A stretch of DNA of 64,000 nt from Agriterribacter humi (GTDB lineage: Bacteria; Bacteroidota; Bacteroidia; Chitinophagales; Chitinophagaceae). The position numbers were made by a program, and so were the translations under genes. The stretch is taken from contig NZ_VOHQ01000010.1 in the NCBI RefSeq assembly GCF_009192765.1, positions 62,001-126,000 on the forward strand. The letters are read 5' to 3'. Numbering within the stretch: the stretch's first letter is position 1; every line of letters begins with the position of its first letter. This document shows, one piece after another, positions 8,575 through 18,200 of this stretch. Below the pieces are notes generated by a model. That model was given only the letters and a program-made list of their open reading frames with translations, made no database searches and was not told where the DNA came from.

Positions 8575-10113
8575 CTAATGCACTCTTGTTACGCTGGTAT
8601 AATTGATATAGCTGTATTTACCCAGCATTGTTCTTTCCATCATTAACTTATACTTTACCTGTTTCAATTTTGATTCTGTCAAAATGATCTCTTTTTTGGG
8701 TGTCATTGGCTTTATATTATTGTTCCGAAGCAATTCATACATTACCCTGCCCTGCATTTGTGCTGGGGCAGTTATATTATGAATGTGCAAAACAGTAGGT
8801 ACAATATCAATATTGGAAGTGGGCAAATTGCTTTCAAAGGCAGGCTTAAAGAATGGCCCGTATGCTATTAAAGGAATATGTATTTCATAGGGACTTGAAC
8901 CGCCATGCCCTGCCACGCCTCCGGCAAAATCCGTTCCCGCATATCCCAAACTGTTTTTATTGTTGTTCCAGTTTTCGGTAACAAGAATATCAGCGGCCCG
9001 TTGAGGATGATTCCAGTGAATGGATTCAAAGGACAGGGTTCCTTTTATTGCGCCTTTCATTGATCCTGGTTTGACAGCTTTTGTAAAAATAGCGCCTACC
9101 CATTCCTGTTCCTGCAATGCTTCAACAATCTTTTGAATCAGCACAGGGTTATGCGCTTTTACATACAAAGCGCCATCGGCTAATATGATATCATCAGAGT
9201 CTTTACTCTTTTTGAATCCCTTTTGTATTAAAAAATCTGTAAAGCCCTGCTTTCCCGTGTGGGTTACAAAACCATGATCGGCTGTAACAATAATATTAAA
9301 AACAGGCTCCAATCCCCTTGCCCGGATAGTATCCAGTATTCTGCCAAACTGGGCATCTACTGCTTTTAAAGCGGTTATCGTAATAGGTACGCCAATGCCA
9401 TGCTCATGCGCGGTGCCATCGGGATCGGAAAACCAAATAGCGCTTACTAACGGCCCATTGGCAACCAGTGTATACCTGCACAAGGCATCTGTGATCCATT
9501 GATGCCGCGCAGTATTGGGTGTAGCATCTTCAGGCGGTGATCCTATGGATGCAGTAAGCCCGGCTTTAAAAGCTTCCGGAAGTATAAGATCCGGATTGAT
9601 TATGGCGCCATTAATCGTATGATTTTGCAGGAATGCCTGTCCTGTTGTGCCCGAACTGTATACGAACATTTTTTCACCTTCTGCCCGCAGCACTTCGCCC
9701 AGTGAAGGGGCAGTAAGCAATTTACCGGAAGTAGTATCCATAATATGCCTGAGGTTACCGGCGTTCCCTGTACTTAAACTTTTTTGGGCATTTACCGCCG
9801 GCAGATATATCGCATTACCCATTAAACCATGTGCTGCCGGGTAAGAACCTGTAGCATAAGAAGCGGCATTTACTCTTGTAACGGTAGGGAATACACTATG
9901 ATTATCTTTACCATAGGCCGCTTTTTTTCTGAATGCATACAAATGAGGCATCCACTCCGGTTTAATATAATCCGGCCGCAAACCATCAAATACTACAATA
10001 AGGGTGTGTATTGCTGAAGTGTCCTTTTCAGCCACTGACGCTTGTTCTGCATGTGCATTAGTCGAAAAAGAAAAGATGAGTCCCCAAAAGGATAGTTGAA
10101 ATATGGATTTCAT
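8575..10113 (-). CDS. Secreted alkaline-phosphatase-superfamily phosphodiesterase (NPP type)
   Basis: A 512-residue type I phosphodiesterase/nucleotide pyrophosphatase with signal peptide (1-22, ending NAHA). The metal-binding Asp is in VFDGLRPDYI (D43); the nucleophile Thr is T79 in FPTVTRVNAASYATGSYP; later metal ligands include DPDGTAHEHG and TADHGF, and a C-terminal GGVAGHGG. Such enzymes hydrolyse phosphodiester or pyrophosphate bonds outside the cytoplasm; substrate not determined. Divergent from the SGNH hydrolase gene across a hairpin-rich intergenic region. Confidence 0.88.
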   Translation of the reverse strand: MKSIFQLSFWGLIFSFSTNAHAEQASVAEKDTSAIHTLIVVFDGLRPDYIKPEWMPHLYAFRKKAAYGKDNHSVFPTVTRVNAASYATGSYPAAHGLMGNAIYLPAVNAQKSLSTGNAGNLRHIMDTTSGKLLTAPSLGEVLRAEGEKMFVYSSGTTGQAFLQNHTINGAIINPDLILPEAFKAGLTASIGSPPEDATPNTARHQWITDALCRYTLVANGPLVSAIWFSDPDGTAHEHGIGVPITITALKAVDAQFGRILDTIRARGLEPVFNIIVTADHGFVTHTGKQGFTDFLIQKGFKKSKDSDDIILADGALYVKAHNPVLIQKIVEALQEQEWVGAIFTKAVKPGSMKGAIKGTLSFESIHWNHPQRAADILVTENWNNNKNSLGYAGTDFAGGVAGHGGSSPYEIHIPLIAYGPFFKPAFESNLPTSNIDIVPTVLHIHNITAPAQMQGRVMYELLRNNNIKPMTPKKEIILTESKLKQVKYKLMMERTMLGKYSYINYTSVTRVH

Positions 10114-10673
10114 TTTTTAAAAGATTCATTTATAGGCACCGGTAACACATTTTATGGCGGCATCATTACGTCGCAATCCGTTCCTCCTCCGGTTTTCATA
10201 GCAACTTCCGGCTTATACAAAATCTGTAAAACTAAATGTAAACAGATCCTAAGATAAGGTTATTTTTATACACAGTCCAATGCCGGTGCATAAAGAATAT
10301 GCGAAGTAAAGGGGATTAAAGTTAAATCCGAAGTCGGATGCCGCACGTGCGGATAAAAGCCAAATATAAAATTCGAAGCTAAATGCAGTCTCAACTATCG
10401 CTGTTCGTGGCGTCCCTGATTGTCGTCAGGAAGGTTCGCCACGAATGATTACAATATCGCCTCCGGGCAATAATACATGAGTGGTCCGCAACGGCAAAGT
10501 TTAAATTACAATCGCCCGGAGGCGATAATAAGCAAGTGCCAGGCGAGGACGCCTGGCACAGTTTATGTGAGTGGTGAACGCCTATGAATTAACAAACCCT
10601 GGTTTAAAAGGTAATTTCACCCGAACTTTGGTACGATCAAAAAAATATACATATTAAATTATCCCACAACACA
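10114..10673. other. 560-bp divergent intergenic region with a hairpin array
   Basis: It lies upstream of both flanking genes. No gene is visible. It contains four GC-rich perfect palindromes or inverted repeats between 10341 and 10559 in otherwise AT-rich sequence. A poor promoter-like TTTG occurs near 10627, before the SGNH gene. Confidence 0.6.
10341..10559. repeat. Array of four inverted repeats
   Basis: In order: perfect 12-bp palindrome CCGCACGTGCGG (10341-10352); arms TTCGTGGCG and CGCCACGAA (10404-10445) with a further CCTGA/TCAGG inside; arms ATCGCCTCCGGGC (10456-10468) and GCCCGGAGGCGAT (10514-10526); arms GTGCCAGGCG and CGCCTGGCAC (10536-10559) with a 4-nt loop. All arms are exact. 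None has a T-run that would make it a clear terminator. Confidence 0.75.
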
Positions 10674-11390
10674 ATGAAAAATCTTTATTTGCTTTTATTC
10701 TTCTTCTTTCTTAGTTCTTATCAGATACCGGTTAAAAAAGAAATTGCAGATCCTGCCAGTTACCTGGATACTGTAAAAACAGCGCTTCAAAAAGAATGGC
10801 CAAATAACCGCACGATTAACCTTGTTTTTCACGGGCATTCTGTTCCGGCCGGGTATTTTAAAACACCTGTTGTTAATACACTCGAAGCATATCCCTGCCA
10901 GGTGCTGAAGGCGCTCAAGACTGCTTATCCTTACGCAGTTATCAATATTATAAATACTTCCATTGGCGGAGAAAATTCCGAAAGTGGTGCAAAAAGATTT
11001 GCAACAGATGTACTGATCCATAAGCCGGATGTGCTGTTTATAGATTATGCATTGAATGACCGGGGCATGGGTTTGGACAAAGCGAAAGCATCCTGGGAAG
11101 CAATGATCAGGCAGGCACTGGAAAAAAATATAAAAATCATACTGCTAACGCCATCGCCCGATACAAGCGTTCATATTACTGAGCCCGGCAATGTACTGGA
11201 AAAACATGCGCTTCAGATAAAATCCATGGCAAAAAAATACGGCATAGGTCTGGCAGACAGCTATGCCGCATTTAAACAGGTTGTCAATTCAGGTAATAAC
11301 CTTGATGCTTATATGTCGCAGATCAATCATCCCAATGAAAAAGGACATGCGTTGATCGCGGAAGCGATATTGAAATACTTTCTTAATTGA
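10674..11390 (+). CDS. Secreted SGNH/GDSL-type hydrolase
   Basis: A 238-residue protein with a hydrophobic signal peptide (MKNLYLLLFFFFLSSY). The SGNH blocks are visible: catalytic Ser in FHGHSVPAG (S56; the block reads GHS not GDS), oxyanion Gly in NTSIGGENS, Asn in YALNDRG, and the C-terminal His in NHPNEKGH. Members act as esterases or lipases, often on acetylated carbohydrates; substrate unknown. The stop codon (11388-11390) lies inside the left copy of the 89-bp direct repeat, which shows that this gene formerly ended directly against the EEP gene. Confidence 0.85.
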   Translation: MKNLYLLLFFFFLSSYQIPVKKEIADPASYLDTVKTALQKEWPNNRTINLVFHGHSVPAGYFKTPVVNTLEAYPCQVLKALKTAYPYAVINIINTSIGGENSESGAKRFATDVLIHKPDVLFIDYALNDRGMGLDKAKASWEAMIRQALEKNIKIILLTPSPDTSVHITEPGNVLEKHALQIKSMAKKYGIGLADSYAAFKQVVNSGNNLDAYMSQINHPNEKGHALIAEAILKYFLN

Positions 11391-11473
11391 TTACCGCTTT
11401 AATCATTACCGGCTGATGGTCGGAAGGGTAACGCTGATCTTTGGCATCGGTAAGTACGCCATACTTCAATACT
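11383..11473 (-). pseudogene. Duplicated 3' end of the EEP gene
   Basis: On the minus strand this encodes the last 29 or so residues of the EEP phosphatase (including SDHQPVMIKAVIN) in frame and ends with TAA, whereas the intact gene now ends with TGA at 12298. It has no 5' part. It is best explained as the original tail of the EEP gene left behind by insertion of the module. Confidence 0.85.
11385..11473. repeat. Left copy of an 89-bp perfect direct repeat
   Basis: These 89 bp are identical base for base to 12300-12388. The right copy is the 3' end of the EEP gene. The left copy is fused to the end of the SGNH gene. Together they bracket the nucleotidyltransferase module. Identity stops abruptly at both ends of the repeat. 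Confidence 0.97.
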
Positions 11474-11485
11474 AAAGAAATTTAA

Positions 11486-11965
11486 CTATCCTTCCTCAAT
11501 TATCCTTTTGATTTTTTCCAGTTCAATAACATCTATCTGGTCTTTAGGTCGGTTAACAGCTTTCTTATTAGCTATGAGCTGGTTAATATGCAGGAAAGGA
11601 ATTTTCACATCATCTATAGCTGCAATAGCAGCCATTTCCAGGCTTTCATCAAAGCTGTATTCTTCCAGGCCTTTCATATTAATAATAATATCCAGGCGCA
11701 GTCCATTCAATAAATGAAAATCAGTCCAGCCCGGAACAAACTGTATTCTGTCCAACATGAAATAATCGCCCATCCCGCATGCCATAAATGCTGCCCTTAA
11801 TCTTTGCCGGTTCAGCGCCGTATCTTCGAGCCATATATCTATATCTCCGGTAAACCGGTGATAGCCATGCAGGTTAGCAGCGTAACCACCTACCATTATA
11901 TATCTGACAGCTTTGTTTTGCAGTGCTCTCCAAAAATTCAGTATTACTTTATCAAATATGTCCAC
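11486..11965 (-). CDS. Nucleotidyltransferase-fold protein (DUF6036/AbiEii-like)
   Basis: A 159-residue protein with the minimal nucleotidyltransferase fold. The signature GGYAANLHG (26-34) is followed by GDIDIW, giving catalytic Asp 41 and 43, and the third acidic residue is D92 in LRLDIII. All three are kept, so it is probably active. The C-terminal NRPKDQIDVIELEKI stretch is typical of this group. The start is GTG at 11965; no in-frame ATG lies nearby. It follows the 59-codon gene by 5 bp on the same strand, so the two form one operon. Related proteins serve as toxins or antitoxins of two-gene systems; the role here is unknown. Confidence 0.8.
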   Translation of the reverse strand: MDIFDKVILNFWRALQNKAVRYIMVGGYAANLHGYHRFTGDIDIWLEDTALNRQRLRAAFMACGMGDYFMLDRIQFVPGWTDFHLLNGLRLDIIINMKGLEEYSFDESLEMAAIAAIDDVKIPFLHINQLIANKKAVNRPKDQIDVIELEKIKRIIEEG

Positions 11966-11970
11966 AAAAT

Positions 11971-12150
11971 TTATTTACTCATATACGGCTTATGTGTTAT
12001 TGCCGCTTTTCGCATCGTTAACTGTATTTTATACAAACGTGTAGCCATTAAAAACCGCTCTTTATAAGAGCGCTTCAGGGCTTCTCTCAAAAGATCATCT
12101 CCGGCCTTTTCATATCCGGATACAGGTTCCTTGTTTTTTTTCCCGGCCAT
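11971..12150 (-). CDS. Small basic helical protein paired with the nucleotidyltransferase
   Basis: Translation of the minus strand gives 59 residues starting MAGKKNKEPVSGYEKAGD and ending HKPYMSK. It is strongly basic, predicted helical, and has the segment LREALKRSYKERFLMATRLY. It has an ATG start and stops 5 bp before the GTG of the nucleotidyltransferase gene. A promoter-like sequence lies upstream at 12193-12221. No domain is recognised. Small size, charge and tight pairing would fit an antitoxin or partner subunit, which is inference only. Confidence 0.65.
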   Translation of the reverse strand: MAGKKNKEPVSGYEKAGDDLLREALKRSYKERFLMATRLYKIQLTMRKAAITHKPYMSK

Positions 12151-12192
12151 TACTTGCTGATTTAATCACAAATGCTGAATGCAATTTAGGAA

Positions 12193-12221
12193 AAAATATA
12201 GCGGTAAGCAATACACTACAA
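12193..12221 (-). promoter_or_regulatory. Promoter of the small-protein/nucleotidyltransferase operon
   Basis: On the minus strand TTG (12219-12221), an 18-bp spacer and TATATTTT (12193-12200), one base off TAnnTTTG. It lies about 40 bp before the ATG at 12150, inside the inserted module, so the module would carry its own promoter. Confidence 0.45.
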
Positions 12222-12297
12222 CCCCGGTTATCTGTTTATATTTCAGGCTCTGACTGGCATATCGCATAGACCAGCCCTTTGAGACAGCCTCCTAATA

Positions 12298-13137
12298 TCA
12301 ATTGATTACCGCTTTAATCATTACCGGCTGATGGTCGGAAGGGTAACGCTGATCTTTGGCATCGGTAAGTACGCCATACTTCAATACTTTTATACCCTTG
12401 CTTACAAAAATATAATCAATGCGATTCTTCATAGGCGCGGTAAACTTAAAAGAATTGAACGTTCCAACGGGTCCATAAGGAGGATCCTGTGTTACTTTAT
12501 AGGAATCGTTTAGTATGGTTTGCATTGCCTGGATCTGCTCTGTTTCCGGGGTGGAGTTAAAATCGCCCACACATATCGCCGGTGCATTTTTTGCGATCTC
12601 CTGTATTTTTTTAACCATCAGCTTGCCCGATTCCTGGCGTGCTACAACACCCTGGTGATCGAAATGAACACTGAAGAAATAAAATGTTTTTTTGGTTTGC
12701 AGATCCTGGAATTTGCCCCAGGAGCAAATACGGTTACAGCATTTGGCATCCCAGCCTTTGCCGGGCTTATCAGGCGTTTCGCTCAGCCAGAAATCGCCGG
12801 AATCAAGTAATTTAAACCTGTCTTTTTTATAAAAAATAGCCGAATGTTCGCCGGCTTCTTTACCGTCGTCGCGCCCATGCCCCGTACGTGCATATGCTTC
12901 CATTTCCGAAATACCATTCATCTGATCTATCAATCCTTCCTGTGTCCCAAAAATATCAAACTCGTGAAACCGGATCAGGGCTTTTACATTTTCCTTCCTG
13001 TTCGGCCAGGCATTTAAACTGTCGTGGGAGTTATTATAACGAATATTATAGGTGGCGATAACTACCGGAGTATTTTTTTGAGCAATAGCGGATTGAATAC
13101 AAATGCAAACAAGCAAGGTTAAAACGATTCTTTTCAT
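12298..13137 (-). CDS. Secreted endonuclease/exonuclease/phosphatase (EEP) family protein
   Basis: A 279-residue protein with signal peptide (1-19, ending SAIAQ). EEP-fold motifs: ATYNIRY, GTQEG with the metal-binding Glu, VGDFNSTPE and the C-terminal SDHQPV with catalytic Asp-His. The family includes phosphodiesterases acting on DNA, sphingomyelin and inositol phosphates; a secreted stand-alone member of this size is usually annotated only at family level. It lies 279 bp downstream of susD on the same strand. Its last 29 codons are duplicated at 11383-11473. Confidence 0.88.
   Translation of the reverse strand: MKRIVLTLLVCICIQSAIAQKNTPVVIATYNIRYNNSHDSLNAWPNRKENVKALIRFHEFDIFGTQEGLIDQMNGISEMEAYARTGHGRDDGKEAGEHSAIFYKKDRFKLLDSGDFWLSETPDKPGKGWDAKCCNRICSWGKFQDLQTKKTFYFFSVHFDHQGVVARQESGKLMVKKIQEIAKNAPAICVGDFNSTPETEQIQAMQTILNDSYKVTQDPPYGPVGTFNSFKFTAPMKNRIDYIFVSKGIKVLKYGVLTDAKDQRYPSDHQPVMIKAVIN
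12300..12388. repeat. Right copy of the 89-bp perfect direct repeat
   Basis: Identical to 11385-11473. Here it is the functional 3' end of the EEP gene, except that the first two bases of the stop codon complement (12298-12299) come from the module side, changing the inferred ancestral TAA to TGA. Confidence 0.97.
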
Positions 13138-13346
13138 CTTGATTTATTATTTTTTTTAAGAAAAGTAACCACCTGTTTGGGATGGTTACTATTGCTAAGT
13201 TAATTATAATGTGTCGCATTGCTTTGTCAGAGGCTGTATTTGCCTTCGTTGAGAAAAAGTTCAATTTGTCTCATTGGTTTGCTTCTGTGAAAAATCACAA
13301 TACACGAACAATTTGTATGAAACTTGAATAACCTTTGGGGCGCTAT

Positions 13347-13381
13347 GCGGTCTGACGCTCCTTGCGTTGCGTACCGGGCGC
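13347..13381 (-). repeat. Copy A of the 3'-gene hairpin family
   Basis: Lies 35 bp after the susD stop, same strand. Minus-strand reading: GGT, inner arm ACGC, a 10-nt loop ending AAGGA, inner arm GCGT, then CAGACC. An outer ATGCG/CGCAT pairing closes it, although part of the outer stem is mismatched. See the finding on this family. Confidence 0.7.
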
Positions 13382-13415
13382 ATTTCAAATCTCAAATCTC
13401 AAATTAAACCGTTTG

Positions 13416-15185
13416 CTATTCCCACCCCGGATTCTGGCCCAATGCAGGATTCATGGTCCGGTCGGCTTCAGGTATCGGATACAAATACTTTTTATCTAAC
13501 CATTCTCTTACTCCGGGATTCCATATTACCTCACCTGATGTGCCGTTGGAAAGCTGTATCCGGCCTGCTACAGATGAGGGGCTTACGTCTACAAAAGCAA
13601 TGGTGGGATTGGAGCCTGCAGGCTTCGTACCCTGGTAAAACACAACATCATTAATTCCGTCCTCATTCAGATCGTATTCACCCAGAGCGGGCACATAAAT
13701 GCCATTCATAGGAGCGTCCTGGAACAGTTCTCCGATATGCCATCTTTTTAAGTCATCCGGCCGAAGCCCTTCAAAAACCAGTTCAACGGCGCGTTCCCGC
13801 ATCACTTCTAATAAAACCGGGTCGGTAAATTTGCCTTTATAATAATCCACCAGGTAGGGATCTGCAGTTGAAGGCATTGTGGTGAGCGTTGGCCCTGTAA
13901 TCCCGGCACGTTTACGCAATGCGCCGATTGTAGCAGTCCAGTCAGCATCGGTCATCGTTCCCAGTTCCGCCATCGCCTCGGCTTTGTTCAATAACACTTC
14001 AGCCCAACGCATAATGATATGCGCGTTATCGTTGCGGCTTTCATCATCATAAGGAAATCGCTCATCATAGCACCATTTTATAGGCTGATAACCGGTAACG
14101 GTTTGGTTAAAATTAGGAGGCGCGATAACGGGAACCGCATTTTCAGTCCGCTGATAATCACCCAGGCGGATGGTTTGTTTCAATCGCAGGTCACGGTTTT
14201 TCACTTCATCGTCAAAAGTTGTTGTTTTATAACCGGGATCATCGGTAAAAGGCACACCATCTAACTTAAGGTAGGTGTTTACAAAATGACGCGTGAGGCT
14301 CGGCCGGCTTCCGTAAGTAGGGCTTATGAAGCGACGGTTTGCCGAGCTAAATACCTGCAAACTGGCGTCCAGCGTCACAGCCAGGATGGTTTCATCAGCA
14401 TAAGGGTTTTTCGTTATAAACAGTTCCCGGTAAGAACGCTCGTCCGTAGCTGCTTTATGCAGTGTGAACCCCGTAATATCATTGGCAGCGTTCACCACCT
14501 CCTGGTACCATGTACCGGCAGTACCCTGCATATTGTAGCTGGTATAGTATTTCCGTAATGATGCTTCGTAAAGGCATATACGCGTTTTATATGCTCTGGC
14601 TACGTTTTGAGTAATCCGTGTGCTGGAGGGATCCGCGGTGAGTGTGATGTTTTCGATGGCATAATCCAGGTCGGCCAGCACCTTATCCATCACATCAAAA
14701 CGACTGGTACGGGGGCCTTTCAGTGTAGCGCTATCACTTACTTCTATTGTTTTGTCAATCCATGGCACATCGCCAAAACGCTGAACCTTATCAAAATAAA
14801 ACAACGCACGAAAAAAGCGGGCCAGCCCAAGATAGTGTTCTTTCCCTGGTACCGTGCCTTTTTCGGCATTTTCAATAAAATAGTTGATGTTACGCAGACT
14901 GCTCCAGCTCCATCCGGAACTCGTTACGGGGCTTAATGCTCCCGCGGCCAGAAAATCGTCCACGCCATTGCGGGCTACCAGGTCCGACACATCATCGCCC
15001 TGGAACACTCCTACATCCGTATTTGGCAGGATGTCATAAAAAGAATTGGTATACAGTTCCATACCGCTTGTTGATCCAAAGATCGCCTGGTTACTGGCGG
15101 TCGCAACAGGAAGCTCTTCCAGGTCACAGGCCGCAAACGACATAAAGCCGAATGCTACTGACAGATAATAAAATAATTTCTTCAT
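13416..15185 (-). CDS. SusD/RagB-family outer-membrane nutrient-binding lipoprotein
   Basis: A 589-residue surface lipoprotein. The lipobox ends at C20 (FMSFAAC), followed by DLEE, which fits the acidic export signal of Bacteroidota surface lipoproteins. The N-terminal SusD-like domain and the C-terminal RagB/SusD domain are recognisable (ARFFRALFYFDKVQRFGDVPWID; EVLLNKAEAMAELG; RERAVELVFEGLRPDDLKRW). It caps the SusC channel and binds substrate. It follows susC by 19 bp. No glycoside hydrolase is nearby, so the ligand is not obviously a glycan. Confidence 0.95.
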   Translation of the reverse strand: MKKLFYYLSVAFGFMSFAACDLEELPVATASNQAIFGSTSGMELYTNSFYDILPNTDVGVFQGDDVSDLVARNGVDDFLAAGALSPVTSSGWSWSSLRNINYFIENAEKGTVPGKEHYLGLARFFRALFYFDKVQRFGDVPWIDKTIEVSDSATLKGPRTSRFDVMDKVLADLDYAIENITLTADPSSTRITQNVARAYKTRICLYEASLRKYYTSYNMQGTAGTWYQEVVNAANDITGFTLHKAATDERSYRELFITKNPYADETILAVTLDASLQVFSSANRRFISPTYGSRPSLTRHFVNTYLKLDGVPFTDDPGYKTTTFDDEVKNRDLRLKQTIRLGDYQRTENAVPVIAPPNFNQTVTGYQPIKWCYDERFPYDDESRNDNAHIIMRWAEVLLNKAEAMAELGTMTDADWTATIGALRKRAGITGPTLTTMPSTADPYLVDYYKGKFTDPVLLEVMRERAVELVFEGLRPDDLKRWHIGELFQDAPMNGIYVPALGEYDLNEDGINDVVFYQGTKPAGSNPTIAFVDVSPSSVAGRIQLSNGTSGEVIWNPGVREWLDKKYLYPIPEADRTMNPALGQNPGWE

Positions 15186-15204
15186 AATATTTTATACTAT
15201 AAGA

Positions 15205-18200
15205 TTAAAAATTTACGGTTAACCCTAAAGAAAGCACTTTTAGCATCGGATAGTTATAGCCGTCTCCGCTGGTACCGCCACTCAAATCACGGTCTGAACC
15301 ATATATATTGGTTACATCTGTATCCTTTGTCCATTTGTACATAGGCGACCAGGTCCACAGGTTTTCTGCAGAAAAATAGACTTTGATATCGGTGGCATGT
15401 ATCCCCGATACCAGGCTGTTTGGCAAAGTATAGCCTACCTGCAGGTTGCGTAAACGGATATAAGCAGCATTTTGCAGAAAGCGGTCATTGGGTATATTCA
15501 ATGCCCTGCCGGTTCCCTGCGCAATATAGCCTACCAGCCTGGGCAGGTAGGCATCAAAGTTCTGGAGATCTTCCCTGAACATGTTATCCTGCTGCCAGCG
15601 CGGGTACGAATTATAAGGGCGGTTGTACTGGCCCCAGAAACGCGCTTCGGGAGAAGGATAGTAATCCTGCTTCAGCACACCCTGGAAGAAAACGGATAAG
15701 AAAATACCGTTCCAGTCACCATTGAGATTGAATCCATATGTATAGCGCGGTTCTTTATTGCCGATAATGGATTTATCGCCGGAATTACCCACCCGGTTCA
15801 GCCCCTGGTAAATCTGGTCATCCCCATCTAAGTTTTTAAACTTGATATCCCCTACATAGTTTTTCCGGGTATTGGTATTGGGAATATTCTTCTGTGTAGG
15901 AGATTTAGCAATCTCTTCTTCGGAACGAAATAAGCCTTCTACCTGGTAACCCCAAATGTCCCCTACACGCTGACCTACATAATAATCTGTAAGATTCATT
16001 TCGGGGTTGTTGTATTTTGTAATGATAGACCGGGAGTCGGCCATGGTAATGCGGGCATCATAATTAAACTGCTTATCAGCCAGCATAAAATTATCCATCC
16101 ATTTAACGGATATTTCCCACCCGGTCGTTTTCAAATCGGCGTAGTTGCCTTTTGGAACGGAGGTTCCATAAATAGCCGGAACTGTAGGTCCATTGGTAAA
16201 CATATCGCTTGTCCAGCGCCGGTACAGGTCGCCCACAAACTGCAACCTGTTATCCAGGCTTGAAAAATCCAACCCGATATTGCCCGTAGTAGATGATTCC
16301 CAGGTAAGACCGGCAGGAACAACATTGGGCTGACCGGTTCGCTGCGGGCGAATCCCGTTAAGGATGCGGCCTGACTGGGAGATAGAAAAGTTTTCGGTAA
16401 ACGAATACGGGTTTATGTTCCCGTTACCCAACGACCCGTATGAAGCACGAAGCTTTACATTCGACAATACCTTTGGGTTTACCTTCCAGAAAGATTCCTG
16501 TGAAATGCGCCAGCCAACAGACGCCGATGGGAAAAACGCCCATTGTTCGTTGGAAGGGAATTTGGAGGAACCATCATAACGACCACTTATTTCGACAAGG
16601 TAACGTCCTTTAAAATCATAATTCACGCGAAAAAAGCCGCCGGCAATAGCCCATTTCTGGTAACCGCCACTTGTTATAATACTTTGTCCCAACGCCAGGC
16701 TAATGTCATCTGCATCTTCATAAACAATACCATTACGCCGTGCCGTCAGGTTTTTATACAGCGACTGCTCATAGTTATAGCCCACCAAAAAATTGAAGTT
16801 GTGCGCATCGCTAAAAGATTTTATATAATTGGCATACACGTTGGTAGCAATATATTCGGTAGTCTCCCGGCGCTCCTGTATATCATTGGTATTGGTGCCG
16901 GTGTATCCAATCACTCCTTCATAGCGGCTGTACGGTACCTGAACCCGGTTTTGTTGCGATCCCAGGTCGGTGCTCTGAAAAGTGAAATCACTGCGCAATG
17001 TGAGGCTTTTTTCAAAAAACTCAGCTTTGGCCGATGCCCTGTTCTTCAGGAAACGCTGCGCGTTATCAATCCCGTTCCTGCCAATGTATTGATCACCTAC
17101 TGTGTAAGCGGCCGGAAAGGATAATGTTCCATCCGGGTTCAATAAGGGCGCCAGGGGATGTCCTTCATCGGCTATATTTCTCCAGATACCGCTGCCTTCA
17201 CCCACATTCAAAGGCTGGTGGTAATTCATCCTGGAATACTCTGTATTATTTTCTACCTGCAGCCATTCTGTAAGGCGAACACTTCCTTTGGCCCGCAGGT
17301 TATACATGCTATATTTATCCGAATTGTACCGGAAAAGCCCATCCTGGCCATTATAGCGGCCGCTTACATAGAATGTCGTTTTATCGTTACCACCAGACAA
17401 GGTAAGGTTGTGATCCTGTGCAAAAAACTGCTTTTTATACAATTCCCTGTACCAATCCGTACTATAGTAATACTCGTATTGACCAGTTGATGGATTTACT
17501 TCAATCCTTGGTAAGGAAGGATCTTCCCAGCGCCTCTTTATTTCGGCAAGATAGGCTTGTGAGAATGGTAAAGTTTTATTTACTGCTGTGGGTGTATTGC
17601 CATTGTCATTCCACCTCGACCATGCATCACTGAATCCCTGTGCCCAGGGATAAGAATCGGTAATATTGTCGGGTACAGCAGTAGGCGATTTTACCGAAAC
17701 ATTGGTTATATAGCTGATGGAAGTTTTGCCCTTAGACGCAGATTTGGTGGTAATAAGCACCACTCCAAAAGCCGCACGGGCTCCGTAAATGGAAGCCGAA
17801 GAAGCGTCTTTCAATACGGAAATGCTTTCAATATCATTGGGGTTCAGCATCCGCGGATCTCCTTCTACCCCATCAATCAAAATCAAAGCACTACCACCCT
17901 GCCCAATGCTTGTGGTACCCCTGATATTGAAATCAGGTGATTGTGTTGGTTTTCCATCCAGCATCCGGATATTCAGGTTAGGCACAGCCCCTACTAAGGC
18001 CTGGGAAATATTGCTTACAGGCCGGTTTTTTAATGTTTCAGGCGTTACCTGGTCTACAGCTCCCGTTAAATTTATTTTTTTCTGGGTGCCATATCCTACC
18101 ACTACTACTTCTTCCATTTTGGCATCTACAGGCTTCAGCACAACATCAAATGAGCTGCGCCCGGCTATAGACATTTCTTCTTTAATGTATCCCACGTATG

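Noticed and set aside
12270-12296. Complete insertion sequence at the module's right junction
   Set aside because: Only one IS-end-like motif (GAGACAGCCTCC) is visible; no matching inverted end near 11474 and no transposase. Kept only as a hint in the module finding.
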